Assembly: GCA_000708835.1 (NCBI GenBank)
Contig: DF237151.1
Coordinates: 82,592 to 146,591 of the forward strand
Length of the DNA stretch: 64,000 nt
Origin: Klebsormidium nitens
Lineage: Eukaryota > Streptophyta > Klebsormidiophyceae > Klebsormidiales > Klebsormidiaceae
Reading direction: 5' to 3'
Shown here: in pieces, positions 39,425 to 51,400 of the stretch
Layout of the letters: each line of letters begins with the position of its first letter
Position numbering within the stretch: position 1 is the stretch's first letter
Notes under the pieces: generated by a model
The model's database searches: none
Told to the model about the DNA's origin: nothing
Seen by the model: the letters and a program-made list of their open reading frames with translations, nothing else
Made by a program: the position numbers and the translations under genes

Positions 39425-42400
39425 TCATCCGTCCATGTCATACGACTCCGCCCTGCTGCTCGTCTGCGTGCTCCGCTCCTTCATGTTGTGCATCTGCTCC
39501 TGCAACCGCTGACGTGTGCACGTGCCGGCTAGCCACCGCTGCTTCGTGTAGTTCTGCGAGGAGCCACGTCAGCAGTGACGTCAGACATGGGAGGAGTGGA
39601 TGTGAAGATCACAAGCAGAACATGTACCGGTTGGATTCCAGGGCTGGCAGAACCTAGCAACCCTGGAGACTAGAAAACTTAGCAACCCTGAAAGACTACA
39701 GCTTTTGACACTGTCAAGAAGCTTTTCCACCGTCACAACTTTACGACGACCTGCTGACTGGTGAGAGTATTGCCAGCAGATACTATGACAGCTGGCAGCC
39801 AAGCGGCTGCGACCTTAAGTGTCAAGAGCATCTACCGTCCTGGATTTCACGAAGCGAATAGAGGAAGGAATAGAGAAGACAAATACTGCAAGGCCTGCCG
39901 TCTGATCAAACTGTAGACTTCAAGGTGGCTTCTTTTGAGTACAATCTGAAAAGATCATGCCAACGCAGCCAGCAAACGCATATGAGTGCGCTGTCCACAC
40001 TCACCCGCGTTGGAAGAGCCTCCGCCAGAGCGAACGACACGGCAACCGGGTCGGTGACGTCTGCAGAGAGGACCTTGTCTCGTCGCCACTCCTGGAAGTG
40101 ACGTAAGCAGACGGAGGGTCAGTATCCGATTCTAAAAACCATTTTTGGAAGATTTACGGCATAGTGCAGATCTGCAAGGCCACACTGGACGACCATACTG
40201 CGCCGCCCTTCTTGAGAATTTTTTGAATCCAAGCCGAACAGTTTTTAACACAGCGCAAAGACGGGGAGTACGTAATGCGTTCTCCGTTTCCACAGAGACA
40301 GCCGCAGAGCATCAACGTTACCCAAAGCTCCACCCGACCGTCACGCTATATACACCGCAACTCTTCCTTGAACAACAGCTGCGCCAGCCGGGCTCACCCT
40401 CTTCCGCACCCTTCAATCAGGAGAGCCTTCAATAAAGCCTTCGAAAGCCCTCACATCCGCAAGCCTTTTGTCTAATAGCTCCACGAATCGGATCCTTCCT
40501 GTTGTCTCCAATGAGGTCATGCGGGATACAATAAGATTCAAAGAGCTGAAGTGCAGACACTAAAACTCCCCAGGGTTCCAAAGTGCCGCCCGACGCAAAA
40601 TCCTCAAGACCGCAACAACCGGCCTTAATCTTTTCACTTACATTAGGGTAGCTCCGTCGAAAGAGCGCTATGCTCCGCCGCGCAAGCCCGATGAGCTCTT
40701 CCCGCTCCCGGTCGCTGGTGCATGGCTCGTCGTCAAAGAACTCCACCTCAGCAACGTACAAGCCAAAACTCGACGGAGGCACCCATATCCTGCGGCAGAA
40801 AAAGATCACTCGGTGAAGCCAGGGTGTCAAAGAGCAATTGGGGGCCGAGTATGCTGTGACGTGGTTCCAAAGAGTGCAGTGAAATCTTCGATCAAAACCA
40901 CAGAAGATCCATCTCAGGCCAATTATGGCCGAAGCTCGACGGGGGGCTCGAGATATCCTGTGACAGAAAACGACCGGTATGTTCGGAGGGTGCATCCTTC
41001 GGTATAGGGGGTGGAATTGTTTGGACACGGTCTCGAGCAGGAACTTGCATGAAAGAAAATAAGCGGCAGCGGGCATGCAAGCCCAAAGTTAAGGAGCGCT
41101 TTCGTATCATTGGACTCTGTGAATGTGGTGCTATGTTACTAATTTATCTGTCCTGTGAAAGATTTGACGCAAGATGGACGTGTTAAAGCTATTGAAAGGT
41201 GTTTCCTGCTCTCAAGCGGCTCCCTTCGGGAAGTCAGGTTGTCGACAGGAGCTTCAACTCGACGATGTGAAAGGAGCTCGCAAATTTCTGTGTACACAAA
41301 CAGCAGAAGAGACAGTATTCCTTTCTCAGGTAGAAATTCAAGGCTTGAGGCTTGCCATTCACAGTCCGGTTCCCAAAGAAAAACTGATAAGACATCCCCG
41401 TGCTCTGATCTGAGTGGCCTTTGCGTGACCTCAGCATAGTAAAACGAGAAACGAGTACAGCAAAAGCAGATTCTCGGAGTTTGGTCACATTTTATTTTAC
41501 CAGTCTTGATCGAACTTATTTACCCTAGGTCGGGCCTGGAGGTCCAGTACCAGGTGTCGTTTTGAAAAACCTCGTAACTTACTCGCACCTTACATTTCGA
41601 CACGTGGCACCCGCTGGCCGGATCATCTAGACCTCTCAGACATAATCCAAAAGCCCGTGCACCGTACGACCTTCAGTTGAGACTACGGCCGCTTCCTAGG
41701 ATCACATCACTTGCTCACCTGGGCGTTTTAAGGCGAAACCGCTGCAGCCCGTGCAACTCTACATTCGACCGAAAGGCCTCGTCGTACTCAATAACGTCAA
41801 TGGACGCGGCAGTTCCGACGATCTGGCCCGTGGCGGGATCGGGGTCTAGGGAGCACACGCCGAGCGGGCTGCCTTCCTCGACACAGTGTCTAGCCTGCAC
41901 GTTGGAGCAAGCATTCCTTTCTTTTCATGGGCAGGCGAAAGAATGACGTATCCTTCTTGCCTGAAAACGAATCCAAAGCACGCAGAAGTGTCGACGGTTC
42001 AACCCGTGGCGAGGGGTAGAGAGCACACGTTGAGCGGGCTGCCAAGAGCAATATTTTGCCTGGAGTTGAAGTAAGCGATCTCAATCCTTTCAGGTTCTGC
42101 CGGAAGCCTCTTGAATCTCGTTGCTGTGTGACTGAAAATCGATAGCGGAAATTTCCTGACTTTAACGTCCGTGGTCGGATCAACATCAGCGAGCCGTGCC
42201 GGGCGGAACAACCCTTATCAAAGCTTAGCTTGCAGATGGAGTTAGCTCTTCCCAAGAACTGCAGAAGCTGCTGATAAGCGCGTACAATTGGTCTCCTCTC
42301 CTTCACAGGGTTTTTGGTCGCGAAATTGCTTTGAAGGTCCTCTCACTCCCTCCCTTGTCTAGCGAGACTTTGGCAGCCTCAGACTACAGTGCTTCTTCTA

Positions 42401-45400
42401 ATCCGGATCTCCAGACGCGAACATATTCAATTAGATAGAAAGAAGAGGCGCGGAATGCTCACCAGCAATCGGTACCGCGGCTCGAATATGAACCGTTCAA
42501 TCGTCTCCCCAGGGCACGGTGGCGGGTACACCAGAAACAGCGGCAGCTTCGCCACCATTCCAGGCGCCAACCGCGGGTCCCGTTTCCAGGGGGTCCCCTC
42601 CCGGCCCTCCATACCCCCCCTTTCCGAAACCAGCCGCCCGAACCGCCGCTCTAGCGACGCCTTCCGCAGCTCGATGTACTTGTTCGTGACCTGGAGTGCG
42701 TCCAGGATCTCTTCCGGGTTTTCCGGGCTTCTCCAGAGCGTTTTCTCCTCCGAGGCCCTGTTGGGCGCGCTGGTGCTCGCTCTGCGGGTGCTGTTTGGCG
42801 CGGCGCGGGCGTTTATGGGGCCCTTGAGTTTCGAGCGCCACCAGCGGAAGAGGGATTCGAGCGACTCCAGCTTTTCGTCGGAGCGGTGGAGGGTGCGCCG
42901 GCGCTCGGCGCGCGACGCGTCCGGCTTGGCCGGACGAAAGAGCTCGCGGCTGATGACGTCACTGCATCAGGAAGAGATGGCATGAGCGTAAAAGAAAATA
43001 AATGCTGCAACGATTTGTAAAGCAGTGGACAACGGACTTCGTAAAAGCACCAAGAAAAGTGTCCTGGATGATATGCATAATGAGGACAAAGGTCAGCTTC
43101 TTTCTTGGCAGAAGGTGGTGACGTCACCTGCTAAAGTCGGAGCAGGCAAGCCAACAGTTTCAGGCAGTTTGGGTTGTAGTCCGTGCGTTTTAACAGAGGT
43201 CGAAGCGCTTCTACTCTGAAAGTTGGCGAGGACTCGGCCGATAGGTATGCAATACTTGAGTCGCATTTGTCTGTACAGCCGGGGTCTAGGCGGTGATAGC
43301 GTTTTCACCTTTTGTCAAGTAGCGAACAGTACGAGGCAAGTTGCACCACACCCTCGCCCGGAACGCCCGAATTCCCAGCCAAACATTCGACACCGAAAAG
43401 CAAAGGAAGAACGGGGCGTTAACCAAGCAGTCGTGCCTCTAAGCCACACCAAAGGTCGCATGAACTAATGTCCAAAATCCGCGTCCTCTGTCGACTTACT
43501 CAAAGACACAGGTGCCGGCGAAGCGGGGTGCGCCGATTGCATCCTTGAGGAATGCGGCAAAGGCGTCAACAGGGATCACACCGTCTCCTGTAAACAAAAA
43601 ACACGAAATCGTCTGCGCATTCGTGCTCTCCTCATTGGTCTCTCTTGTTCTTGCTCGCTCTCCAATGTTGGATTTCGCCTTCACTACTGAGCAAAGTTGT
43701 CCGACGAGTTCCTAGCTTGGACGATATTGCCGATAAGTACCGTGGAGAACGTGCCTCTAAAAGTGGGACTCAGCACGTACACAAGCCAGCTTTCCCTCTG
43801 GTCAGAAACCGCGCCTACGCTGCAAAATTTTCAGCACTGGGCTTTGGATCGAGAAGTGCACCGCAGACGTCACACGGGGCCCCAAATCGGCAGCTCGTAA
43901 CTCCGCGACTTCTATTCCCGTTCCTGTCAATAGAAAGCAGCATGCTTTCGTACTGCTCACCATAAGAAGATTCGACTTGACGGTACCCTCTGCTTTCTTT
44001 CCAAAAAGGCACACGGCTTACCTTCTGAGTAGAGCGCAAGACCGCAGACTCCTTTCGAAGCTCTTTGGTCGCCGTAGTAGAGCTGCGATTGCAATGGGCC
44101 GTCGTTCATGACGGATCCCCCTGCAGCGGACAGCACGGAGGTGGGGGTAGAAAACACGCCCGCTTTGGCCCCCTCAGGAAAGAGACTTGTCAGCCGCTCG
44201 CGGAAGGCGCTGTGGTCAAATCCTGCGGAGGCCGAACAGAGGTTGAGATGACTGTAACGAGCCAAGTCCACGTCGCAACTGTGGAAAAATGCGGATTTTT
44301 TGAAAATAAGGCCTTGAGCACGTTATAGCCAGAGGACATTAAAGGACTTGGTCGATGAAGTAAGGAACGACCGGAACATGCCAAGAGTCGCATAGCTTGC
44401 GGGCAGCTGTGCTTCGATAGAGCTTGTGATGAGCGATGTGATGATAGTCAGTAGCCAATTCATATCAACTCAAAGATTATGCTCAAGGCTGATTCATTTT
44501 CCTATCGATGAAGGAATGAAACTCCTGCTACGCTGCATTAGATTGTGGTCAAAGGCTCGGTCCTCTCGCCCAGTGCAGTCTTACACGTATCCTCAGCGCA
44601 CCCACAAAACAGTAACAAAGGCAAACATGACGCGACTAATGACATCAAAGACGCCATGTTGAGCTGTGCGGAGAATTCAAGACCAGTCCGAGCCACAAGC
44701 AACACCTCTCGTCAATCTTGTGCAGCCAGAGGTCCAGTAACCTCAGAAATCAGCGACAGACGAATCGCGAAGAGCGTCCCATGAAAAAGGGGGTGATTTG
44801 GTTCAAAACGCTAGCATCAGACGAAGAATAACTGTCCAGAGCGCTCATGAGACGTTTGGGAAACGGCCTCATCCTGGAATTTGCATCACTGCTGCTTGTC
44901 GGTCACTTTCGCTCGTGACAAAGTGTTAGCCAGAGTAGGCAAAACAGTAGATGCGTCACTGTCTGATTCCCTGGTAAGTTCCAATGACGTTGAATCGATC
45001 GGAGGCACGTCCGAGGCGTGAGGATCATTCACACCCGTTGGGCGATCACAAACGGACCTTCTGAAAAGGGAGTTTGCTAGTGTTTAGGGCAAAAGCAACG
45101 AGAACGTCTGGAATGCTTAAGTGGGTAAGAAAAGCGTTGTCCAAGGGTACGCACGCTGTCTGCAAGGCTGAACACAAACGCTGTTTCAAAGTGGAAGGAA
45201 GTTACTGAGTGCACTTGAGGACTATTGATGTAAAACCACATTCGGTGATGGCTAATGACATACAAGACCCCCAAATGCGAAGCAGCATCAGCGTGCGACT
45301 CGAGGTACAAAAAGATGTGGGAGGGATCTGGAATCTGTCCCCATTATTGACGCATCACGGCCTTAGCTGCAAAGAAAAACAATCCAATGAAGTCATGGAA

Positions 45401-48400
45401 AAACTGATTGAAACGATGGATGCACCGCAGCCAATGACGTGTCAAAGAAGCGACACAGGTGCCTAACTCACGAAGGTCCGCTTTGGCCCATAAGATAGGA
45501 AGGCCGGACTCAGATCCGATCACGATCAGTCGGGTTCATGTTGGCTGCTCGCAGTCGCCAGCACAATGGATTCAACGGACGAGCAGCGAAAGAAACGTTT
45601 TCGTTGGCGAAAAGCATCCAATTGTGAACCGCCAGAAGAGCTGACAAGCTTCTGAGATTGCATGGCATTTCACATCTCTGTGAAAACGACTATGCCCCTC
45701 GCACCGGTCAATCCGGCCACAAGCCTCGCAAAAGCTGCTTCGCACGTTGCGAGCACGAAGCTCGCAAATCTCTTGTCAAATTTGTCAAACGGGAACAATG
45801 TGCTTGAAATAGTTGTACGTTCAAGCCTTGGAGAAGGACGGCGAAGACTGCACGTGCGCTTGCTCAGAAAGCAACCAAGGATTATTGTCAGGCCTTAGAA
45901 CGGCTCTCACCCCTTTACAAAACGGTCACAAGTGCCAAGCGGGAAGCTATTCCAGACCAACCAACCAAGGACCTTGCTGACGACAAGATGACACTTGTCC
46001 TGACGCGATGTCGAGCATCAGTACACTGTGGACAGAAGCGTGGAACGCCCACGTGTCCCTATCTGCTCGGGCACATCTTTGCTGCACAAGGCTCATATTT
46101 GACAATGTGGCGTTCTTGACAAGATTGTCAATGCATGCACCAATTCTCACTGCCCCTTCATCCAATCAGATAAGCGAAGTTGGCGGCAAAAGTCGGCGTC
46201 CAGTCTGCGGGTTTGCACGAAAACGGCCCAAGAGATGCATACATGTAGTGACAAAGTCACGGTACTCTGTGACAACCGAGTGTACATAAGCGGCGATGAC
46301 TGATGTTAGAAAAGCGTTAGGCCTCAAAAACAGGTTGAAGGCGGGGCTGAGTGCCCGAGTGGCCTCACTCGCCTTTTAAGCATTTGTGCGCTTGCAGAGA
46401 GCAAAAGAACTTTTGAGACGTCGACAAAGCAACCCAGTCAAAGATCCGGGAGCAAGATTGTCTTAGAGCCTAGGAAAGCCTCTTGTACTCGATGACCCGG
46501 AGTTTAGGATACTTTCAGTCAGGGTCTTCATTGGTTTCCGGGTTTCTTACAATGAGTTCTTTCAAAGCAACGATACAGTCCAGGCCCAAAGCCGGGCATC
46601 GAGAAATTCAGGATCGGACTAGGGCGACGTCTTAGTGTTTGCCCGCTTCAAAACCTGTCCTCGTCACAAGCAGGGAACACGAGCTGGTGCAAGAAGCATT
46701 TCATACCAGAAGTTATTTCAGGAGTTGAGAGCGTGAAACGCTTACGCCGATCATCCCGTGTACTAGCCGCGAGACGGGAGATTCAAGCGCCAACCGACAC
46801 TAACAAAACTCCAAAGCATACCTGAGGGGCTCAAAATTGTATATGAAACTCCTTCCCAAAAGAACAGTCCAGACGTTTATCGAAAAAAGCTGCAGCTTCA
46901 GAACCTGCGGTTATAATTTGGGCAAGCACTCTAAGAATCGCCCCAGGAAGGTGCATGCATCAATGCTAAGCAGGGACCACCGAGGTGACAGAATACTTGC
47001 CACGTAAGCAGAAAACAATCACGACGATTGTTTGAAAGCGCTCCAAGGCTTTCTTAAGAGTAAAACGAAAGCATAACCGTTGACTTGACAACCAATGGCA
47101 AAAATCAGTACCTAGCCCTACTCTTTCAAGCTGCGTTCATCCGGAACCTTCCAGCGTCCAGATCCAATGACCAATGGGCCCCATCCTCTTGTCAGGGGCC
47201 CAGCGACATGGCCTTTTTCATTGCCAGAGAAGAAAGAGCCGTCGCGAATCGAACGACTGCATGTCAAGAGAGGGATGTCGAACGAAGCGCTTTACTTGTC
47301 GTTACAGAGATTTCTGTAGTCAAGACAACGTGAGGCCGCAAAGTGCGAGCTCGAACATTTCTGAGAACAGCTTCCAAAGATCAAGAAGGTTTCTCGGCCC
47401 ACGTCACCCGGCGGCCCCAGAATCATGCTTCTTGTCATTGCTGAAAGGAATGCAACTGTTAGAACGTCTCCTTGCTCAAGCTTAAGCGTCAGATGCAGCC
47501 CTCTGTTTCGGGCACGCACACTTTGCAACAATTGCTTCCGGTAGATAAATGAGGCCACCGAGGGCAACAACGGAATAACCAGAAAGAAGAGCACGCTTAG
47601 TCTTCGACGGGATGTATTATCGTCGATTCAACACCTAGGCGGAACGTGAAGTCACAAACGCGCACAATTCGACACCTGCAGGATTCAAGAAAGGGACTAC
47701 AGTGGGCCCGCACTTATTGCGGGCCCCATGTCGTAGCATCTTTCATCGCAGAAGCCGTTACCGCTTCTTCGTGTGCAACAAGGATTGTCAGATGAAGCCC
47801 TTTATTCAACGGACATGCACTTTGCAAGCGGACACTTCAAGGTGCATTCAAAAATGGGCATGTATACTTGAAGAGATCACCGAGGGGGAAGTAACGTCTG
47901 TCCCGCCAGAAGTTAAGAGCAACGACCGTCGATAGACCTACTTCCTGTGGCGTGACTGCTCAGTCGAGGCCAAAAAGTCCTGGGTGCGCAAAGTGTATAT
48001 TTGCGGCGTCGGGACCACGGCTTCATTGAACCGCAACTTGTTGTGGGCCTGGCGACTTGGCACTGATCATCGCCCACTGCGAAGCAATTAATACAACCCC
48101 TCCCTACCAAAGCTTGAGCATCAGACGAAGCGCTTTGATTTTGCATGCGATCTTTACAACCGACGCACTTGGCGAACGGATATTTCTGGGTGATATAACT
48201 ATTGCTACGGACAAACGAAGAAAACACCATTCATCAAGATGGACGAAGTCGGAGACGAGTCAGCGGCAGCATAGCCGTTGACACGACAACTTGTTGTGGA
48301 GCGATCCAGTAGCCGAGGCCATAAACTCCTAGCTGCGCACTTTCTAGAAGCTGCAGCGTCCACCACAAGAAACACTGGGCCCGTATGGTTCCGCGAACCC

Positions 48401-51400
48401 GGGGATGTTACCATCCACCATTGCTGAAGGAGAAGCAGCCTTAACGGCTTCTCTGTAATCAAAGGGTCACTGTCAATTCACAGCCTTTCTCTGGAGCACG
48501 AGTACTTGGCAACCGGACACTTCAGGATGATGTGATTGGTTCCTCCTTACAGACAAAGACATCAACAAGAAGTGGCAGGCACGGACGGTGCGGCCAAAAG
48601 TCAAGTGCAAGCATAGCCGCTTACGTGACCCCTATCGTTTCAATTCCATTTTGGGCTGTAAACTCCGAGCTCTGAACTTGCAGCGTCCACTGCCCAAATC
48701 TGCCATTGGGCCCGCAACTGTGGCAGGCCCAGAGATATGTTATCTGTCCTTGCTGAAAGTTTAAACGGCTGCATCTGCTACAATCTCTCCATGGCAAAAG
48801 CAAAAGTGCTAGACGAAGCCTTCTAGTTTTGTGCACGCGCACTTTGCAACCTGACACTTCAGGGCAGGATCAAAAATCTATGATCATTACGCTCAGACGA
48901 AGATACGGGGAAACGGAAAGCGACGTCGCTCCCACCAGTGTGAGAAACTGGTCGCGGATGGAGAACCAAGATCATAAGATCTTAGCTGTGCACTTTGAGA
49001 GAGGTCCAGCAGTCACTAGGTGGGCCCACATCTTACCGAGGGCACAGATATCTGCCGCTCGTCATCGCTGGAAAAGCAGCAGACAACAAAGTTCTCTATG
49101 TCCAAAAACGAAGAGTTAACCTTTTCTTCAACCGCAGGGGCGATTGCTACCGGACGTTTCAAAGTGGACTTTCCGATTCCTACACACGGACGCCAGAATC
49201 CTCAATTTTTGCCAGGCGACTAAAGCCGCGTTAAGATGTAGCATTCTACTCTGGAGAAGGATCCTAGCCGAGGCCGCAAACTCCTGGCGAGCAGATGCCA
49301 GCAATTGCAGCGTCCGCAACAGAGCCACATTCTGGGCACGCAACTTGTTGCGGACCCAGAGATGTGCCTTTTGTCGTCGCTGGAAGAAAAGCAGCTCTGA
49401 GAACTGTTTCAAGGCAAAAAGTAGCATCAGATCATGCGCTTCATCTGGGACAAGCACACTTCGAAACCAGACAGGGCTATTTCGTTCAAACCAAGCAACG
49501 ACGATCCCTCAGAAGTCAAGCATGCGCATAGCCGTCGAAAAGCCAACTTATTCTGGAGTGAGTAACCAGCCAAGGCCGTGATCTCCTAGCTGCGCACAGT
49601 TTGAGACTTGCAGCGTCTAGTCAAGCAAAATCAAAAGGTGGGCCCGCATCTCCTTGCAACTTAGAGGTGTGCCTTTCAGCATAGGTGGAAAAGAAGCTGT
49701 GACAAGGGCATGCCGCAAGCATCAAACGGCTATTTCTGGCGCAAACCACTTTGCACCCCGACACCGAGGGAATTTCTGACTGACGCTAAGGACAAAGAAA
49801 ACGATCACGGAGAAGCGGAAGGCGACGACGGTCCCCCCCCAATGTCCGGGACAAGCGTTGCGGTCGGTTTGACACTCTATCATGAAGCGACATCTAGGCA
49901 CAGCCGCAAAGTTCAAGTTGCGCACATTCTGAGTTGCAGCGTTCACTTCCACCATATCCATTGGGCCCGCACCTTATGGCGGGCCCACAGATGTGCCATA
50001 TGTCATCGCTGAAGGACGGCAACTTTGCGTTTTATGGTTGAACACAGCGTGGAGTGTCAGATGAACCCTTTTATCTGACAACGCAAGTGCACCTCTGCTA
50101 CCAAACACTTCGAGGTAGTCTAGTTGATTACCACGTACAAACCAAGAACTCAGTAAGGAGCGGAAGCAAGCAAGGGTCCGCCACCCATTGAAAGCAAGCA
50201 TAGCCATCGACGTGCAGGTCATTGTGGAGTAGGAATCTAGCCGATGCCGCGAGGTTCAAGCTTCCGCTCAAGAGTGCAGCGTCAGGTTCAAGACACAGGC
50301 TGAGCTCGTATTTTGTGGCGGGCCCATAGAAGTGACGTCATCGCTGAAGAAACAGCAACATTTCGGTTTCTCCATGGACAAAGTGTGGGCGTTAGATGAA
50401 CCCATTATCTGGTAGCGCAAGTGCACCTTTGCAACTAGACACTTCGAGGTGATCTAGTCGATCAATACTGCAAACGGGAGAATATGTCCCAAACATCGAC
50501 TCTAGACAGTATGACTGTGGGCATCCTTTGAAGAGCTACCCAGAACTGGGAACTCAAGGCCCCGATCCTGCTTAGCACATCACAGCCGTTCAGCACTTCC
50601 GAGTATGCTGAGAATTCCGCTTTAAAATATGATCGAAACTCTTTGCACGGGGCAGAGACAAGTATGCCAACAAAGCAAGCCAAGCAATACTATCGGCCTA
50701 AAACGTTGCCGAGAGTGCCAAGTATGACATGGCGCTCGAGTTTTTCCTGATGCTCTTTCTCAGGTCTGAGATATCGCCAATGTCAATCATTCCAAGATAC
50801 ACAGTTAGTAAGAACAGGACAGGGTGTCTGGTGGTCCTATGCTGGCCAATTCGACGAGAACCAAGAAAACTCGACCATGAACAGCTCCAAAACGCAAAGC
50901 AAGTGTTAGACTCAAAGCGTGACGTCTTTCAGCGTCGGTGTAGGAGAGAACCCGGTTGGCAGGCCATACGGTGGCCCTCCAAGCCTTTGACACTCGTCAT
51001 CGCTCTTCGAAAACTGCGCAAGAAGACACCCACTCGAGCGACCCTATGCTGACCTCGTTCTCCTTCGATTCGAGACACAGAGAGTTGAAACGCAATCACA
51101 CGAGTGAGCTTTAAGACGCAAAATGGAAAGTGCCTCCAGAATGGACGAGCCTTCAGTATCTGAGTTTCACGTTGAAAGCACCATAATGCGAAGCCTACAA
51201 GCGCGCCAAGCAGATTTAGACGACGCTCTTAAAACCCCTACCCACCAATCTGCACAATGCGAGAATTATGCGGACACACAAAAGCAGACAAGCCGGTGGT
51301 CAACCACATCAGCGTCTCCATGCACTTAAGCCCTCTTAGCTTCTCTTCTAGTCTGACAGACAAACAAATGCGCAACGGAGTCCAAGGGGCTTGGGAAACA

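Larger units (their letters stand above)
47100..50650 (+). repeat. Core ~320-base tandem satellite array inside intron 3
   Basis: About ten head-to-tail monomers. The recurring box GTCATYGCTG, or a close variant, starts near 47434, 47742, 48065, 48417, 48746, 49061, 49373, 49676, 50002 and 50337, so spacing is 303-352 bases. Each monomer repeats the same order of landmarks: CATAGCCG, then GCCGAGGCC with a CTCCTAGC-like stretch, then GCAGCGTC, then a GGGCCC-type palindrome, then the box, then GCGTCAGATGAAGCC, then CACTTTGCAAC, then GACACTTCGAGG. No open frame is conserved between monomers. Divergence by eye is substantial, but the order is strict, so this is an old tandem array and not a gene. 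Confidence 0.

Noticed and set aside
40429-40642. Read-through of LON-gene exon 8 past 40,642 to a stop at 40,429
   Set aside because: A GTAAGTG donor at the end of exon 8 joins in phase to exon 9 (40091-40005), whose DPVAVSFALAEALP continues the LON fold. The read-through has no LON-like sequence.
42389-42985. 198-residue plus-strand open frame
   Set aside because: Antisense to LON-gene exon 6 (42961-42463), which has correct splice signals and LON motifs on the minus strand.
46340-46420. tRNA-like A box (GTGCCCGAGTGG)
   Set aside because: No B box of GGTTCRANNCC type and no cloverleaf could be built downstream.
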